A DNA stretch of 64,000 bases from Salinicola halophyticus (GTDB taxonomy: Bacteria > Pseudomonadota > Gammaproteobacteria > Pseudomonadales > Halomonadaceae), in the NCBI RefSeq assembly GCF_003206695.1, contig NZ_PZJN01000001.1:245473-309472 (forward strand), written 5' to 3'. Of this stretch, positions 37,165 through 45,884 are shown one piece after another (within the stretch, counting starts at the first letter, position 1; the number at the start of each line of letters is the position of its first letter). Under the pieces are notes generated by a model. It saw only the letters and a list, made by a program, of their open reading frames with translations, had not been told where the DNA came from and searched no databases. Made by a program: the position numbers and the translations under genes.

Positions 37165-38088
37165 GTGAGTTGCGTAGGTGTTGCCGTCGCCGGATTGTGG
37201 ACATCCCCCGAAGCGCCGAGAGCCATCGACTCCCCGGCGCTGGCCGACCCGGTGCTGCTGGAGCAGTGGCTGGCCGATCTGGACGACGACACCCGCCTTG
37301 CCCTGTGCCAGGAGAAGCGGCTCGCCACGCAGGTCCTGCTGGACACGCCGGTCGAGATCCTCGAGCGAACGGTCGATAGCCAGGGCCTCGAATGGTGCCA
37401 CGTGGTGGTGCCCAGCCAAGCCTCCTCGCTCGACGATCGCGGCTATCCCGGTTGGCTGCCGGCGCGACAATTACACGATGCCCCCGGCTGCCGGCCTGAT
37501 CACGACGACAGCGCTTGCGTCATTGCGCCAATCACCTGGTTGAGAGGTTTGCCGTCGGGCGAGTCGCTGAAGTTGAGCTTTCTGACGCGGCTGCGCCTGG
37601 CCACGTCTCCCGACGGTGAAGACCCCTCCCGCGTCTGGGTGGAGACGTCGCTCGGCCTGGGTTGGTTGCCACGCGACAGCGTCCATCTGCCGGGCGAGGG
37701 TTTTCCGGCGACTGCCGCGACGCTGGAGACGCTGGGGCGGCGCTTCGACGGCCTGCGCTATCTGTGGGCCGGCAACTCGAGCTTCGGCTACGACTGCTCA
37801 GGGCTGGTTCACAGCCTGTTCGCCGCCGTGGATATCGCATTGCCGCGCGATGCTCACGATCAGGTCAAGACGGGGCAGCCGGTCGAGCCAGGCGAGCGAC
37901 GTGCGGGCGATCTGCTGTTTTTCGAGAAGCCCAACGACGAAGGCCGGCTGGTGGTCGATCACGTCGCGCTCTATCTCGGCGAGGATCGGATGCTGCATTC
38001 GCCGACCAACAACGCGCGGATCGAATGTCGTCGCCTCGGCGGCAGCGATTATGCAAGACAGTTGTGCGCCGTGCGCCGCTATTTTTGA
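37165..38088 (+). CDS. NlpC/P60 family endopeptidase, YkfC-like (gamma-D-Glu-diamino acid)
   Basis: 307 residues. Two SH3-like regions (about residues 30-105 and 120-175) precede an NlpC/P60 domain with catalytic Cys211 (FGYDCSGLV), His266 (VDHVALYLG) and His278 (MLHSP). The layout and the 12-residue His-His spacing match Bacillus YkfC, which cleaves L-Ala-gamma-D-Glu-diamino acid peptides from murein. There is no signal peptide, so it probably acts in the cytoplasm on imported peptides. Start is GTG at 37165 with GCGAGG upstream. Its place between receptor genes 2 and 3 ties it to the peptide importer and points to murein peptide recycling. Confidence 0.85.
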   Translation: MSCVGVAVAGLWTSPEAPRAIDSPALADPVLLEQWLADLDDDTRLALCQEKRLATQVLLDTPVEILERTVDSQGLEWCHVVVPSQASSLDDRGYPGWLPARQLHDAPGCRPDHDDSACVIAPITWLRGLPSGESLKLSFLTRLRLATSPDGEDPSRVWVETSLGLGWLPRDSVHLPGEGFPATAATLETLGRRFDGLRYLWAGNSSFGYDCSGLVHSLFAAVDIALPRDAHDQVKTGQPVEPGERRAGDLLFFEKPNDEGRLVVDHVALYLGEDRMLHSPTNNARIECRRLGGSDYARQLCAVRRYF

Positions 38089-38166
38089 CGGGCGCTGTCT
38101 TTGATGGGCTATGTCTTAGACGGGCGATGTCTTTGAAGGGCGATGTCTTTGAAGGGCTGCGTCTGA
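38087..38166. repeat. Five tandem 16-bp repeats after the NlpC/P60 gene
   Basis: Consensus gaagggcgatgtcttt; five consecutive imperfect copies, each 16 bases, starting within the stop codon of the peptidase gene. No open frame or terminator is associated. Confidence 0.85.
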
Positions 38167-38286
38167 CGAGAAAATCGGCGGCAGACGCAGGGTAGCGCTA
38201 GTATCGAGTCGGGAGCGGTTTCCCGGTACGACCATCGACGACAACAAATCGGCGACAACAAGCGACGACAACGGACGAACTCGATC

Positions 38287-39891
38287 ATGCCCGAATTCCA
38301 TTACCGCGCCGGACGCCGGCGCCGCCTGTGGCTACCCCTGCTGCTGGGGACGCTCGTATTTGCCAACACCACCCTGGCCGCAACCCTGGAGATCGGCATC
38401 CAGGGCGAGCCGGCCTCGCTGGATACCGCGCGGATCGGTGGCACCACCTGGGAAAACGACGTCCTGGGAGATCTCTTCGAGGGCCTGGTCACGTTGGACC
38501 CGGGCGGTGACTACATTCCCGGCGCGGCCAGCAGTTGGGACATCAGTGACGACGGCACCGTCTATACCTTCAAGCTGCGCGACGACGCCAACTGGTCGGA
38601 CGGCGAACCCGTGGTCGCCGACGATTTCGTGCTCGCTTTCCAGCGCCTGTTCGATCCGGCCAATGGCGCGGTCTACGCCAGCCTGTTCTACCCGATTCGC
38701 GGCGCCGAAGCGCACACCAAGGGTGAAAAAGACGCCCCGGCTCTCGGCGTCGAAGCCGTCGACGCCAAGACGCTGAAGATCACGCTCAATCAACCGACGC
38801 CCTACTTCCCGACGCTGCTGGCGCATATCGCGGCGTCGCCTGTGCCATCGCATCTAGTCGAGCAATTCGGCAACGACTGGACCCAGATGGACCACATCGC
38901 CACCAATGGCGCCTTTACCCCGGCCAGCTGGGTTTCCCACGATCACATCGCCGCGCGCAAGAACCCCGAGTTCCATGCCGCCGGCGACGTGGCTCTCGAC
39001 GGCGTCGACTACTATCCGGTCGAGGATCGCAGCGCCGGCCTCCAGCGCTTCCGCGCCGGAGGTCTGGATATCGTCCGCGACTTCTCGCCGGATCGATATC
39101 AGTGGTTGCAACAGAACCTGCCCGACGCCGTTCATCTCGCGCCGCAGCTGGCCAACTATTACTTCGCGCTCAACCAGCGCGATGGCCACCCGACTGCCGA
39201 CAAGCGCGTGCGCGAAGCGCTCAACCTGGCCATCCGTCGCGATGTCATCGCCAAGCAGATCATGGGTGGCGTCGTTTCCCCCGCCAGCGGTTTCGTGCCC
39301 GACGGCGTCAGCCATTTCGAGGCCCAGACCATGCCTGGCCTGGATCAGTCGATGGACGACCGGGTCGCCAAGGCCAAAGGCCTGCTCGAGGACGCCGGCT
39401 ACGACGCCGACCATCCGCTGGAACTGACCCTGCGCTACTCCACCACCGAGGCCAACAAGCGCATCGCCGTGGCGCTGGCCGCGATGTGGCAGCCGCTGGG
39501 CGTCGAGACGCAGCTGATCAACGCCGAAGGCGCGGTTCACTACGCCGAGCTTGCCGCCGGCAACTTCGATGTCGGACGCGGTAGCTGGGTCGCCGATTTC
39601 GATGATGCCAGCAACTTCCTCGGCATTTTGCAGAGCGATTCGCCCAAGAACTACGGCGGCTACCAAAGCGATGCCTTCGATCAGCTGATGGATCAGGCCA
39701 GCCGCGAAACCGACATGGATGCGCGTCAACGACTGCTCGAGCAGGCCGAGCGCCAGGCGCTCTCCGACTATGCGGTGGCGCCGATCTACGTCGACGTCTC
39801 GCGCAATCTGGTCAATCCGGAGCTGGCCGGGTGGAAAGACAACGCGCTCAATCGACACCTGTCGCGCTGGTTCTCGCTCGAGGCCGATTGA
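38287..39891 (+). CDS. Oligopeptide ABC transporter substrate-binding protein, paralogue 3
   Basis: 534 residues, SBP_bac_5 family (SSWDISDDGTVYTFKLRDD, SDGEPVVADDFVLAF, PTADKRVREALNLAIRRDV). The N-terminus has a long basic stretch (HYRAGRRRRLW) before the hydrophobic signal core ending TTLA-A. About 120 bases between the tandem repeats and this gene contain a cgacaaca-rich stretch (38236-38275). It is most similar by eye to paralogues 1 and 2. Confidence 0.9.
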   Translation: MPEFHYRAGRRRRLWLPLLLGTLVFANTTLAATLEIGIQGEPASLDTARIGGTTWENDVLGDLFEGLVTLDPGGDYIPGAASSWDISDDGTVYTFKLRDDANWSDGEPVVADDFVLAFQRLFDPANGAVYASLFYPIRGAEAHTKGEKDAPALGVEAVDAKTLKITLNQPTPYFPTLLAHIAASPVPSHLVEQFGNDWTQMDHIATNGAFTPASWVSHDHIAARKNPEFHAAGDVALDGVDYYPVEDRSAGLQRFRAGGLDIVRDFSPDRYQWLQQNLPDAVHLAPQLANYYFALNQRDGHPTADKRVREALNLAIRRDVIAKQIMGGVVSPASGFVPDGVSHFEAQTMPGLDQSMDDRVAKAKGLLEDAGYDADHPLELTLRYSTTEANKRIAVALAAMWQPLGVETQLINAEGAVHYAELAAGNFDVGRGSWVADFDDASNFLGILQSDSPKNYGGYQSDAFDQLMDQASRETDMDARQRLLEQAERQALSDYAVAPIYVDVSRNLVNPELAGWKDNALNRHLSRWFSLEAD

Positions 39892-39967
39892 CGACATAAC
39901 AACTCGAATCACCAGCCCGTCGAATCGCACAATGGCTGCGATCGGCGGCCGGGGGACGCATTACACG

Positions 39968-41572
39968 ATGACTTCGAAACACCACAAGATGATTTCACCT
40001 CGAACATTGGCCGCGCTGGGAAGCCTCACGCTGGGCGCTTTGGCCGGCCCGGCACAGGCCTTTTCGGTCGATATCGCCAACGGCGCCGAGCCGGGCTCTC
40101 TCGATCCGCAGAAGACCAACGGCGTCTGGGAAACCCGTATCACCCGGGCGCTGTTCGAACGGCTGGTCAGTTACGCTGCCGATGGCAGCCTCGAGCCTGG
40201 CCTTGCCGAAAGCTGGGAGATCAGCGACGACGGCAAGACCTACACTTTCCATCTCCGCGATGCCGAATGGTCGGATGGCGAGCCGATCACCGCGGACGAC
40301 GCCGTGTTCGCGCTGCGCCGTGTGCTGGAACCGACGATCGCCAACCAGAACGCCAATCTCTATTACCCCATCGTCAACGCTCGAGCGATCAACACCGGCA
40401 AGAAGGACGGCAGCGCGCTCGGCGTCGAGACCGTCGACACCCACACGCTGCGCATTCACCTCACCCAGCCCACCGCCTGGTTCCTGCAGGCGCTGGCGAT
40501 GACCGAAGCGTCACCGCTGCCCGAGCACGTGCTGGCCAAGGCTGGCGATGGCTGGGTCGAGCCGGGCAACACCGTCTCCAGCGGCGCCTTTACGCTGAGC
40601 CAGTGGCAGCCGCAGTCGCAGATCGTGGTGACCAGGAATTCGCGCTACTACGACGCCGACGAGGTCGCCGTCGACAAGGCCGTGTTCTATCCGATCGACG
40701 ATGCCAACGCCGCGCTGAATCGCTTCCGTACCGGGGAGATGGACATCGCCTATTCGAGCGTGCCCGCCTCGCGTTTCGACTGGGCTCGGGAAAACCTGGG
40801 CGAGGCGCTTCGGGTCGGGCCGCTGACCGCCGAATATTTCTACATGTTCAACCTCCACGACGGCCAGCCGCTGGCAGATAAACGCGTCCGCGAAGCCCTC
40901 AACCTGGCCGTCCGCCGCGACGTCATCACCGACCAGATTCTGGGTCAGGGCCAGACACCCTCGTTCTGGTACGTGCCGCGCAACACCGCCAATGCACCGC
41001 AGGGCGAACTCGAGTTCGCCGAGCTGTCGCTGGACGAGCGCATGACACGCGCCAGGAAGTTGATGCAGGAAGCGGGCTACGGTCCCGATCATCCGCTGCA
41101 TCTTCGGCTCAATTACAACACGCTCGAGGATCACAAGAAGATCGCGGTGGCCGTGGCCGCGATGTGGAAGCCGCTGGGCGTGGAGGTGGAACTGATCAAC
41201 GCCGAAGCCGCGGTGCACTACGCCACGATTCGAGAAGGCAACTTCGAAGTCGCGCGCTACGGCATGGTGGCGACCATCAACGATCCGTTCGATTTTCTCA
41301 ATGCCTACGCCGACAACGGCTCGGCCAGCCAGAGCAGCGGCTATCACGATGCGGAGTACGACGCGCTGGTCGCCGCCAGCACGGCGGAGCTCGATCCGCA
41401 GAAACGCCGCCAGTTGATGACCCGTGCCCAGCAGCGACTGCTGGACGACTACGCGCTGCTGCCACTCTACGACTACGTCTCCGTTCACCTGGTCTCTCCC
41501 CGACTTCAGGGCTGGGAGAGCAATCCGATGGACGTTCACCCGCTGCGCTATCTCCAGGAGAGCGAGCAATGA
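39968..41572 (+). CDS. Oligopeptide ABC transporter substrate-binding protein, paralogue 4
   Basis: 534 residues, the most divergent of the four: the N-lobe opens FSVDIANGAEPGSLDPQKTNG instead of the LxIGxxGEPASLD of the others, one residue is missing at the AEWSDGEP site, and the ligand-side segments differ (SSVPASRFDWAREN). Signal peptide ends GPAQA. Translation probably starts at 39968; an internal ATG at 39989 is possible. The permease gene follows after 43 bases, so this receptor is the one most closely coupled to oppB. Confidence 0.9.
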   Translation: MTSKHHKMISPRTLAALGSLTLGALAGPAQAFSVDIANGAEPGSLDPQKTNGVWETRITRALFERLVSYAADGSLEPGLAESWEISDDGKTYTFHLRDAEWSDGEPITADDAVFALRRVLEPTIANQNANLYYPIVNARAINTGKKDGSALGVETVDTHTLRIHLTQPTAWFLQALAMTEASPLPEHVLAKAGDGWVEPGNTVSSGAFTLSQWQPQSQIVVTRNSRYYDADEVAVDKAVFYPIDDANAALNRFRTGEMDIAYSSVPASRFDWARENLGEALRVGPLTAEYFYMFNLHDGQPLADKRVREALNLAVRRDVITDQILGQGQTPSFWYVPRNTANAPQGELEFAELSLDERMTRARKLMQEAGYGPDHPLHLRLNYNTLEDHKKIAVAVAAMWKPLGVEVELINAEAAVHYATIREGNFEVARYGMVATINDPFDFLNAYADNGSASQSSGYHDAEYDALVAASTAELDPQKRRQLMTRAQQRLLDDYALLPLYDYVSVHLVSPRLQGWESNPMDVHPLRYLQESEQ

Positions 41573-41615
41573 TTCTCTCTAATACGCCGCTGCGTTCAGG
41601 CTCAGGTGATTCCGC

Positions 41616-42542
41616 ATGCTGATCTACACCCTCAAGCGCCTGTTGCAGGCGATCCCCACGTTGCTGATCGTGATCACGATCTCGTTCTTCCTGATGCGGG
41701 TGGCACCGGGCGGGCCGTTCGACGGCGAGCGCCAGCTGCCGCCGGAGATCGAAGCCAACCTGATGGCGGCGTATCACCTCGACGAGCCGCTGCCGATGCA
41801 GTATCTGCGCTACATGGGCAATCTGCTGCAGGGCGATTTCGGGCCGTCGTTCAAGTACAAGGACTTCTCGGTTACCGAACTGATCATGCAGGGGTTCCCG
41901 GTCAGCCTGGAAATCGGGGGGCTGGCGATTCTACTCGCACTGATTGTCGGGCTGCCGCTGGGCATCGCGGCGGCGATCAAACGCAACTCGACCGTCGATT
42001 ATGTGGTCATGGGAACGGCGCTGACCGGTATCGCGGTGCCCAACTTCGTGCTGGCACCCATCTTCGCGCTGGTGTTCGGCGTGCTGCTGGGCTGGCTGCC
42101 GGCGGGCGGCTGGAACGGCGGCGCCCTGCCCAATCTGGTGCTGCCGGTGGTAGCACTGTCGATCCAGCAGATCGCCTATATCGCCCGGATGATGCGCGCC
42201 AGCATGATCGAGGTGCTGGGTAGCCACTTCATCCGCACCGCCCGGGCCAAGGGTCTCAACGAAGGCGAGGTGCTCTGGCGCCATGCGATTCGCCCCGCCC
42301 TGCTGCCGGTGATGTCCTATCTCGGTCCGGCCATCGCCGGGATCATCACCGGCTCGGTGGTGATCGAGCAGATCTTCGGCATCCCCGGTATCGGCCGCTA
42401 TTTCGTCCAGGGCGCCCTCAACCGCGATTACACCCTGGTGATGGGCACCGTGGTCTTCTACGGCGTGCTGATCGTGTTGATGAACCTGATCGTCGACCTG
42501 CTCTATTCCGCGCTCGATCCGCAAATTCGCTATGACGACTGA
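41616..42542 (+). CDS. oppB: Oligopeptide ABC transporter permease OppB-like
   Basis: 308 residues, six hydrophobic helices. Typical opening MLIYTLKRLLQAIPTLLIV, the DLGPSF-like region (QGDFGPSF) and the EAA loop HFIRTARAKGLNEGEVLWRHA with IGRYFVQGALNRDY. Inner-membrane half of the translocation path. AGGTGAT lies eight bases before the ATG. Confidence 0.94.
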   Translation: MLIYTLKRLLQAIPTLLIVITISFFLMRVAPGGPFDGERQLPPEIEANLMAAYHLDEPLPMQYLRYMGNLLQGDFGPSFKYKDFSVTELIMQGFPVSLEIGGLAILLALIVGLPLGIAAAIKRNSTVDYVVMGTALTGIAVPNFVLAPIFALVFGVLLGWLPAGGWNGGALPNLVLPVVALSIQQIAYIARMMRASMIEVLGSHFIRTARAKGLNEGEVLWRHAIRPALLPVMSYLGPAIAGIITGSVVIEQIFGIPGIGRYFVQGALNRDYTLVMGTVVFYGVLIVLMNLIVDLLYSALDPQIRYDD

Positions 42543-42561
42543 TTCATTACAACAACGTCGC

Positions 42562-42646
42562 CATGACAACGAATCGACCATGACAACGAATCGACCATGA
42601 CAACGAATCGACCATGACAACGAATCGACCATGACAACGAATCGAC
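42562..42646. repeat. Five tandem 17-bp repeats between oppB and oppC
   Basis: The unit catgacaacgaatcgac occurs five times without mismatch, followed by a partial sixth. The array fills most of the 160-base gap between the two permease genes and is non-coding on the plus strand. Confidence 0.95.
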
Positions 42647-42702
42647 CATGAAAAAGACCGATCCACAACTTCATTCATGCTTACAACCCGGGGAGGCCGC
42701 TG

Positions 42703-43677
42703 ATGACCAGTGACACCAAGCCCTACAGCGGCGAACAGGCCCAGGGTGCGCCGCTGCCCGCCGGCGGCCCCAATCCGCCCCGCTCGCCGGAGCCGGAAGC
42801 CGACGTCGCGCCGGTGGGCGCTGCCCCTATTGGTGAAAGCCTGGCCAAGGATGCCTGGCGACGGCTCTCTCAAAACCGGGCTGCCATGCTCAGCCTCGGT
42901 CTGCTGATCGCCATCATCGTGGTGTGTATCGTCGGTCCGTGGCTGCTGCCATGGGGACTCGCCGAGGTCGACTGGAATGCTTTCGGCACAGGCCCCACGC
43001 TGGAAAACGCGCATTATCTCGGCACCGACGCCAACGGTCGCGATCTGCTCACCCGCGTGCTCTACGGCGGACGCGTCTCGCTATCGGTGGCACTGGTCGC
43101 GTCGTTCGTCAGTCTGGTGATCGGCGTACTCTACGGCGCGATCTCGGGCTATCTGGGCGGCCGCGTCGACAACTACATGATGCGTTTCGTCGATATCATG
43201 TATTCGCTGCCGTTCATGTTCCTGGTGATCCTGTTGATGGTGGTGTTCGGGCGCAACATCTTCCTGATCTACGCCGCCATCGGGGCGGTGGAGTGGCTCG
43301 ACATGGCACGCATCGTGCGCGGCCAGACGCTGGCACTGAAGCGGCGGGAATTCATCGAGGCCGCCCATGCGCTGGGCGTGCGCGACACCAAGATCGTCAC
43401 CCGCCATCTGATTCCCAACGCCATCGGCCCGGTGATCATCTACGTCACCCTGACCGTGCCCAAGGTGATCCTGCTCGAGAGCTTCCTGTCGTTCCTGGGC
43501 CTCGGCGTGCAGGAACCGCTGACCAGTTGGGGCGTACTGATCTCCGAAGGCGTCGACATGATGGAGAGTGCGCCGTGGATGCTGCTGGTACCGTCGATCT
43601 TCCTCGCGCTCACGCTTTTCTGTCTCAACTTCCTGGGCGATGGGCTGCGAGATGCCCTCGACCCCCGCACGCGCTGA
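42703..43677 (+). CDS. oppC: Oligopeptide ABC transporter permease OppC-like
   Basis: 324 residues. A G/P/A-rich cytoplasmic N-terminus of about 40 residues precedes six helices. The HYLGTDANGRDLLTRVLYGG segment and EAA loop EFIEAAHALGVRDTKIVTRH are OppC/DppC hallmarks. GGGGAGG lies seven bases before the ATG. Confidence 0.94.
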   Translation: MTSDTKPYSGEQAQGAPLPAGGPNPPRSPEPEADVAPVGAAPIGESLAKDAWRRLSQNRAAMLSLGLLIAIIVVCIVGPWLLPWGLAEVDWNAFGTGPTLENAHYLGTDANGRDLLTRVLYGGRVSLSVALVASFVSLVIGVLYGAISGYLGGRVDNYMMRFVDIMYSLPFMFLVILLMVVFGRNIFLIYAAIGAVEWLDMARIVRGQTLALKRREFIEAAHALGVRDTKIVTRHLIPNAIGPVIIYVTLTVPKVILLESFLSFLGLGVQEPLTSWGVLISEGVDMMESAPWMLLVPSIFLALTLFCLNFLGDGLRDALDPRTR

Positions 43678-43687
43678 GGACATATCG

Positions 43688-45289
43688 ATGACTCAATCTC
43701 TGCTCGAAATCGACAAGCTCAGCGTCACTTTCCAGCTGCCCAATGGCCCGGTGACGGCGGTCAAGGACGTCAGCTTCTCCATCGCCGAAGGCGAGACGCT
43801 GGCGCTGGTGGGCGAATCCGGCTCCGGCAAGTCGGTGACATCGACCGCCGCCATGCGTCTGCTGCCGGAGCTTGCCGAGACCAGCGGTGCGATCCGCTTC
43901 AACGGCGAGAACCTGCTGGAGGTTACGCCCAAGCGCATGCGCCGGGTTCGCGGCAACGATATCTCGATGATCTTTCAGGAGCCGATGACCTCGCTCAACC
44001 CGCTGCATCGCATCGGCCGCCAGATCGGTGAAGTGCTGATCCGTCACAAGCAGCTCAAGGGCAAGGCCAACCGCCAGCGCGTGCTCGAGCTGTTGAATCA
44101 GGTCGGCATTCCCGAGCCGGAACGACGCATCGACAGCTACCCCTACGAGCTCTCCGGCGGTCAGCGACAACGCGTGATGATCGCCATGGCCCTGGCCGGC
44201 GAGCCCAAGCTGTTGATCGCCGACGAACCGACCACGGCGCTGGACGTTACCGTACAGGCGCAGATTCTCGAGCTGCTCAAGTCGCTGCAGGCCAAATACG
44301 GCATGGCGATTCTGTTCATCACCCATGACTTGAGCATCGTTCGGCACTTCGCCGATCACGTCGCGGTGATGCGCTACGGCGAAGTGGTCGAGAGCGGCCG
44401 CACGCTCGATGTCTTCGACAACCCTCAGCACGAATACACCCGCATGCTGCTGGACGCGATTCCGCGCGGACGCAAGGAGCCCGCGCCGGCGGATTCGCCG
44501 GTACTGCTGAGCGGGCAAGACGTCAAGGTGCGCTTCGCGCTCAAGAAGCGTCTGTTCGGCAAGAACGAGTACTTCGAGGCCGTGCGGGGTATCGACCTGT
44601 CGATTCGCCGCGGGCAGACGCTGGGTATCGTCGGCGAGTCCGGTTCCGGCAAGTCCACGCTCGGCCGCGCCCTGCTGCGGCTGCTGAAATCCGAAGGTGA
44701 AATCCGCTTCGAAGAGGCCGACATCTCCGGGCTCGACAAATCCGGGATGCGCCCGCTGCGCTCGCGCCTGCAGGTGGTGTTCCAGGATCCCTTCGGCTCG
44801 CTCTCTCCGCGCATGACGGTAGGCGACATCATCAGCGAAGGCCTCAAGGTTCACCATCCCGAGCTGAATCGTCGCCAGCGCGAGGCCGAGGTCATCGCGG
44901 CACTCGAGGAGGTCGCGCTGGATCCGTCGATGCGTAATCGCTATCCGCACGAATTCTCCGGCGGCCAGCGCCAGCGCATTGCCATCGCCCGCGCGCTGAT
45001 CCTCAAACCCGAGCTGCTGCTGCTCGACGAGCCGACCTCGGCGCTCGATCGCTCGGTGCAGGTGCGCGTCATCGATCTGCTGCGGGACCTGCAGAAGAAG
45101 CACGGCCTGACCTATCTGTTCATCAGCCACGATCTGTCGGTCGTTCGCGCGCTCTCCGATGATGTGCTGGTGATGAAAGAAGGTCGCGTCATCGAACAGG
45201 GCTCGACGGAGATGATCTTCAGTCAGCCCAAAGAGGCCTATACCCAGGCGCTGCTCAAGGCGGCGTTTCTGGAAAGCGAAGCGGCCTAG
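43688..45289 (+). CDS. Fused OppD-OppF type ABC transporter ATPase
   Basis: 533 residues carrying two complete ATPase domains, as in YejF. First domain (about residues 1-265): Walker [11 protein letters not shown], signature [12 protein letters not shown], Walker B LLIADEPT. Second (about 285-530): [33 protein letters not shown]. Each ends in the oligopeptide-transporter tail that in some members binds Fe-S (no clear Cys cluster here). ATG at 43688 with GAGGA upstream, ten bases after oppC. It powers import for all four receptors if they share this complex. Confidence 0.93.
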   Translation: MTQSLLEIDKLSVTFQLPNGPVTAVKDVSFSIAEGETLALVGESGSGKSVTSTAAMRLLPELAETSGAIRFNGENLLEVTPKRMRRVRGNDISMIFQEPMTSLNPLHRIGRQIGEVLIRHKQLKGKANRQRVLELLNQVGIPEPERRIDSYPYELSGGQRQRVMIAMALAGEPKLLIADEPTTALDVTVQAQILELLKSLQAKYGMAILFITHDLSIVRHFADHVAVMRYGEVVESGRTLDVFDNPQHEYTRMLLDAIPRGRKEPAPADSPVLLSGQDVKVRFALKKRLFGKNEYFEAVRGIDLSIRRGQTLGIVGESGSGKSTLGRALLRLLKSEGEIRFEEADISGLDKSGMRPLRSRLQVVFQDPFGSLSPRMTVGDIISEGLKVHHPELNRRQREAEVIAALEEVALDPSMRNRYPHEFSGGQRQRIAIARALILKPELLLLDEPTSALDRSVQVRVIDLLRDLQKKHGLTYLFISHDLSVVRALSDDVLVMKEGRVIEQGSTEMIFSQPKEAYTQALLKAAFLESEAA

Positions 45290-45320
45290 CGCCCTTCTCT
45301 ATCCAATAATAATAGATTTG

Positions 45321-45362
45321 GCCGCAGGCGCCTCACGGCGTCTGCTTAGGGCGCTTGCGGCT
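45321..45362 (+). other. Overlapping alternative stem-loops before the EF-hand gene
   Basis: The outer pairing gccgcaggcgcc (45321-45332) with ggcgcttgcggc (45350-45361) excludes the inner pairing gcaggcgcc (45324-45332) with ggcgtctgc (45337-45345). Followed by ctaaaaagc rather than a T run. May be the 3' end of the opp message. Confidence 0.45.
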
Positions 45363-45410
45363 AAAAAGCGGGGAATAGCCCCAAAACCCACTCCTGCAAG
45401 GGAGCTCAAG

Positions 45411-45728
45411 ATGTTCTTGAACATGAAGTCCATAACAACAGGACTCTTCACCACCGCCGCCGTCGTGGCATTGGCAGGTTGTCAGAACTACACCCCGGCG
45501 GGTGACGGTGCTGGCAGTTTCGATCGTGGCAAGCTGGAAATGAGCTTATCGCCAGCGGTGGTCGAGCAATTCAACTCGCTCGACAGCAATGGCGACGGCG
45601 TCATCGATGTCAGCGAAGCGCGCTCGAATTCGGACCTGATGGGTGCCTTCGGTACCGCTGACGTCGATAGTGATCGGCAGCTGTCGCTCGAAGAGTTCGC
45701 CGATAGTCAGGCCACCGATAACAACTAA
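45411..45728 (+). CDS. EF-hand calcium-binding lipoprotein
   Basis: 105 residues. Signal peptide with lipobox LAGC (Cys24) means the mature protein is lipid-anchored. Two EF-hand loops follow: DSNGDGVIDVSE (canonical 12-residue loop) and DVDSDRQLSLEE (Asp at 1, 3 and 5, Glu at 12). Probably binds calcium in the periplasm or on the outer membrane; role unknown. Strong ribosome site AAGGGAG. It precedes a general porin gene by about 155 bases. Confidence 0.88.
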   Translation: MFLNMKSITTGLFTTAAVVALAGCQNYTPAGDGAGSFDRGKLEMSLSPAVVEQFNSLDSNGDGVIDVSEARSNSDLMGAFGTADVDSDRQLSLEEFADSQATDNN

Positions 45729-45758
45729 TCGCTCGAGCGATCACGGATCATCAATCAA

Positions 45759-45841
45759 GTGGCGCTTTTATCAATCGAGTCGACCTTTTTATAAATCCCG
45801 TGGACCTTTTTATAAATCCAGTGGACTCCGGTTTATAAAAC
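45759..45841. repeat. Four tandem ~21-bp repeats upstream of the porin gene
   Basis: Consensus gtggacctttttataaatcc; copies at 45759, 45779, 45800 and 45821, the middle two nearly identical and the outer two degenerate. A 21-base period equals two helical turns, so the sites face the same side of the DNA. They end 44 bases before the porin start codon. Confidence 0.75.
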
Positions 45842-45884
45842 GAATGACCACTTTCTACAAAAACAGTCAGTAAGAGTCATTACC

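Noticed and set aside
42562..42646. CRISPR array or attachment site
   Set aside because: The 17-bp units abut directly with no spacers, and no recombinase or cas gene is near.
43625..45130. 501-codon minus-strand open frame opposite the fused OppDF ATPase
   Set aside because: Antisense shadow; the plus strand carries two complete ATPase motif sets.
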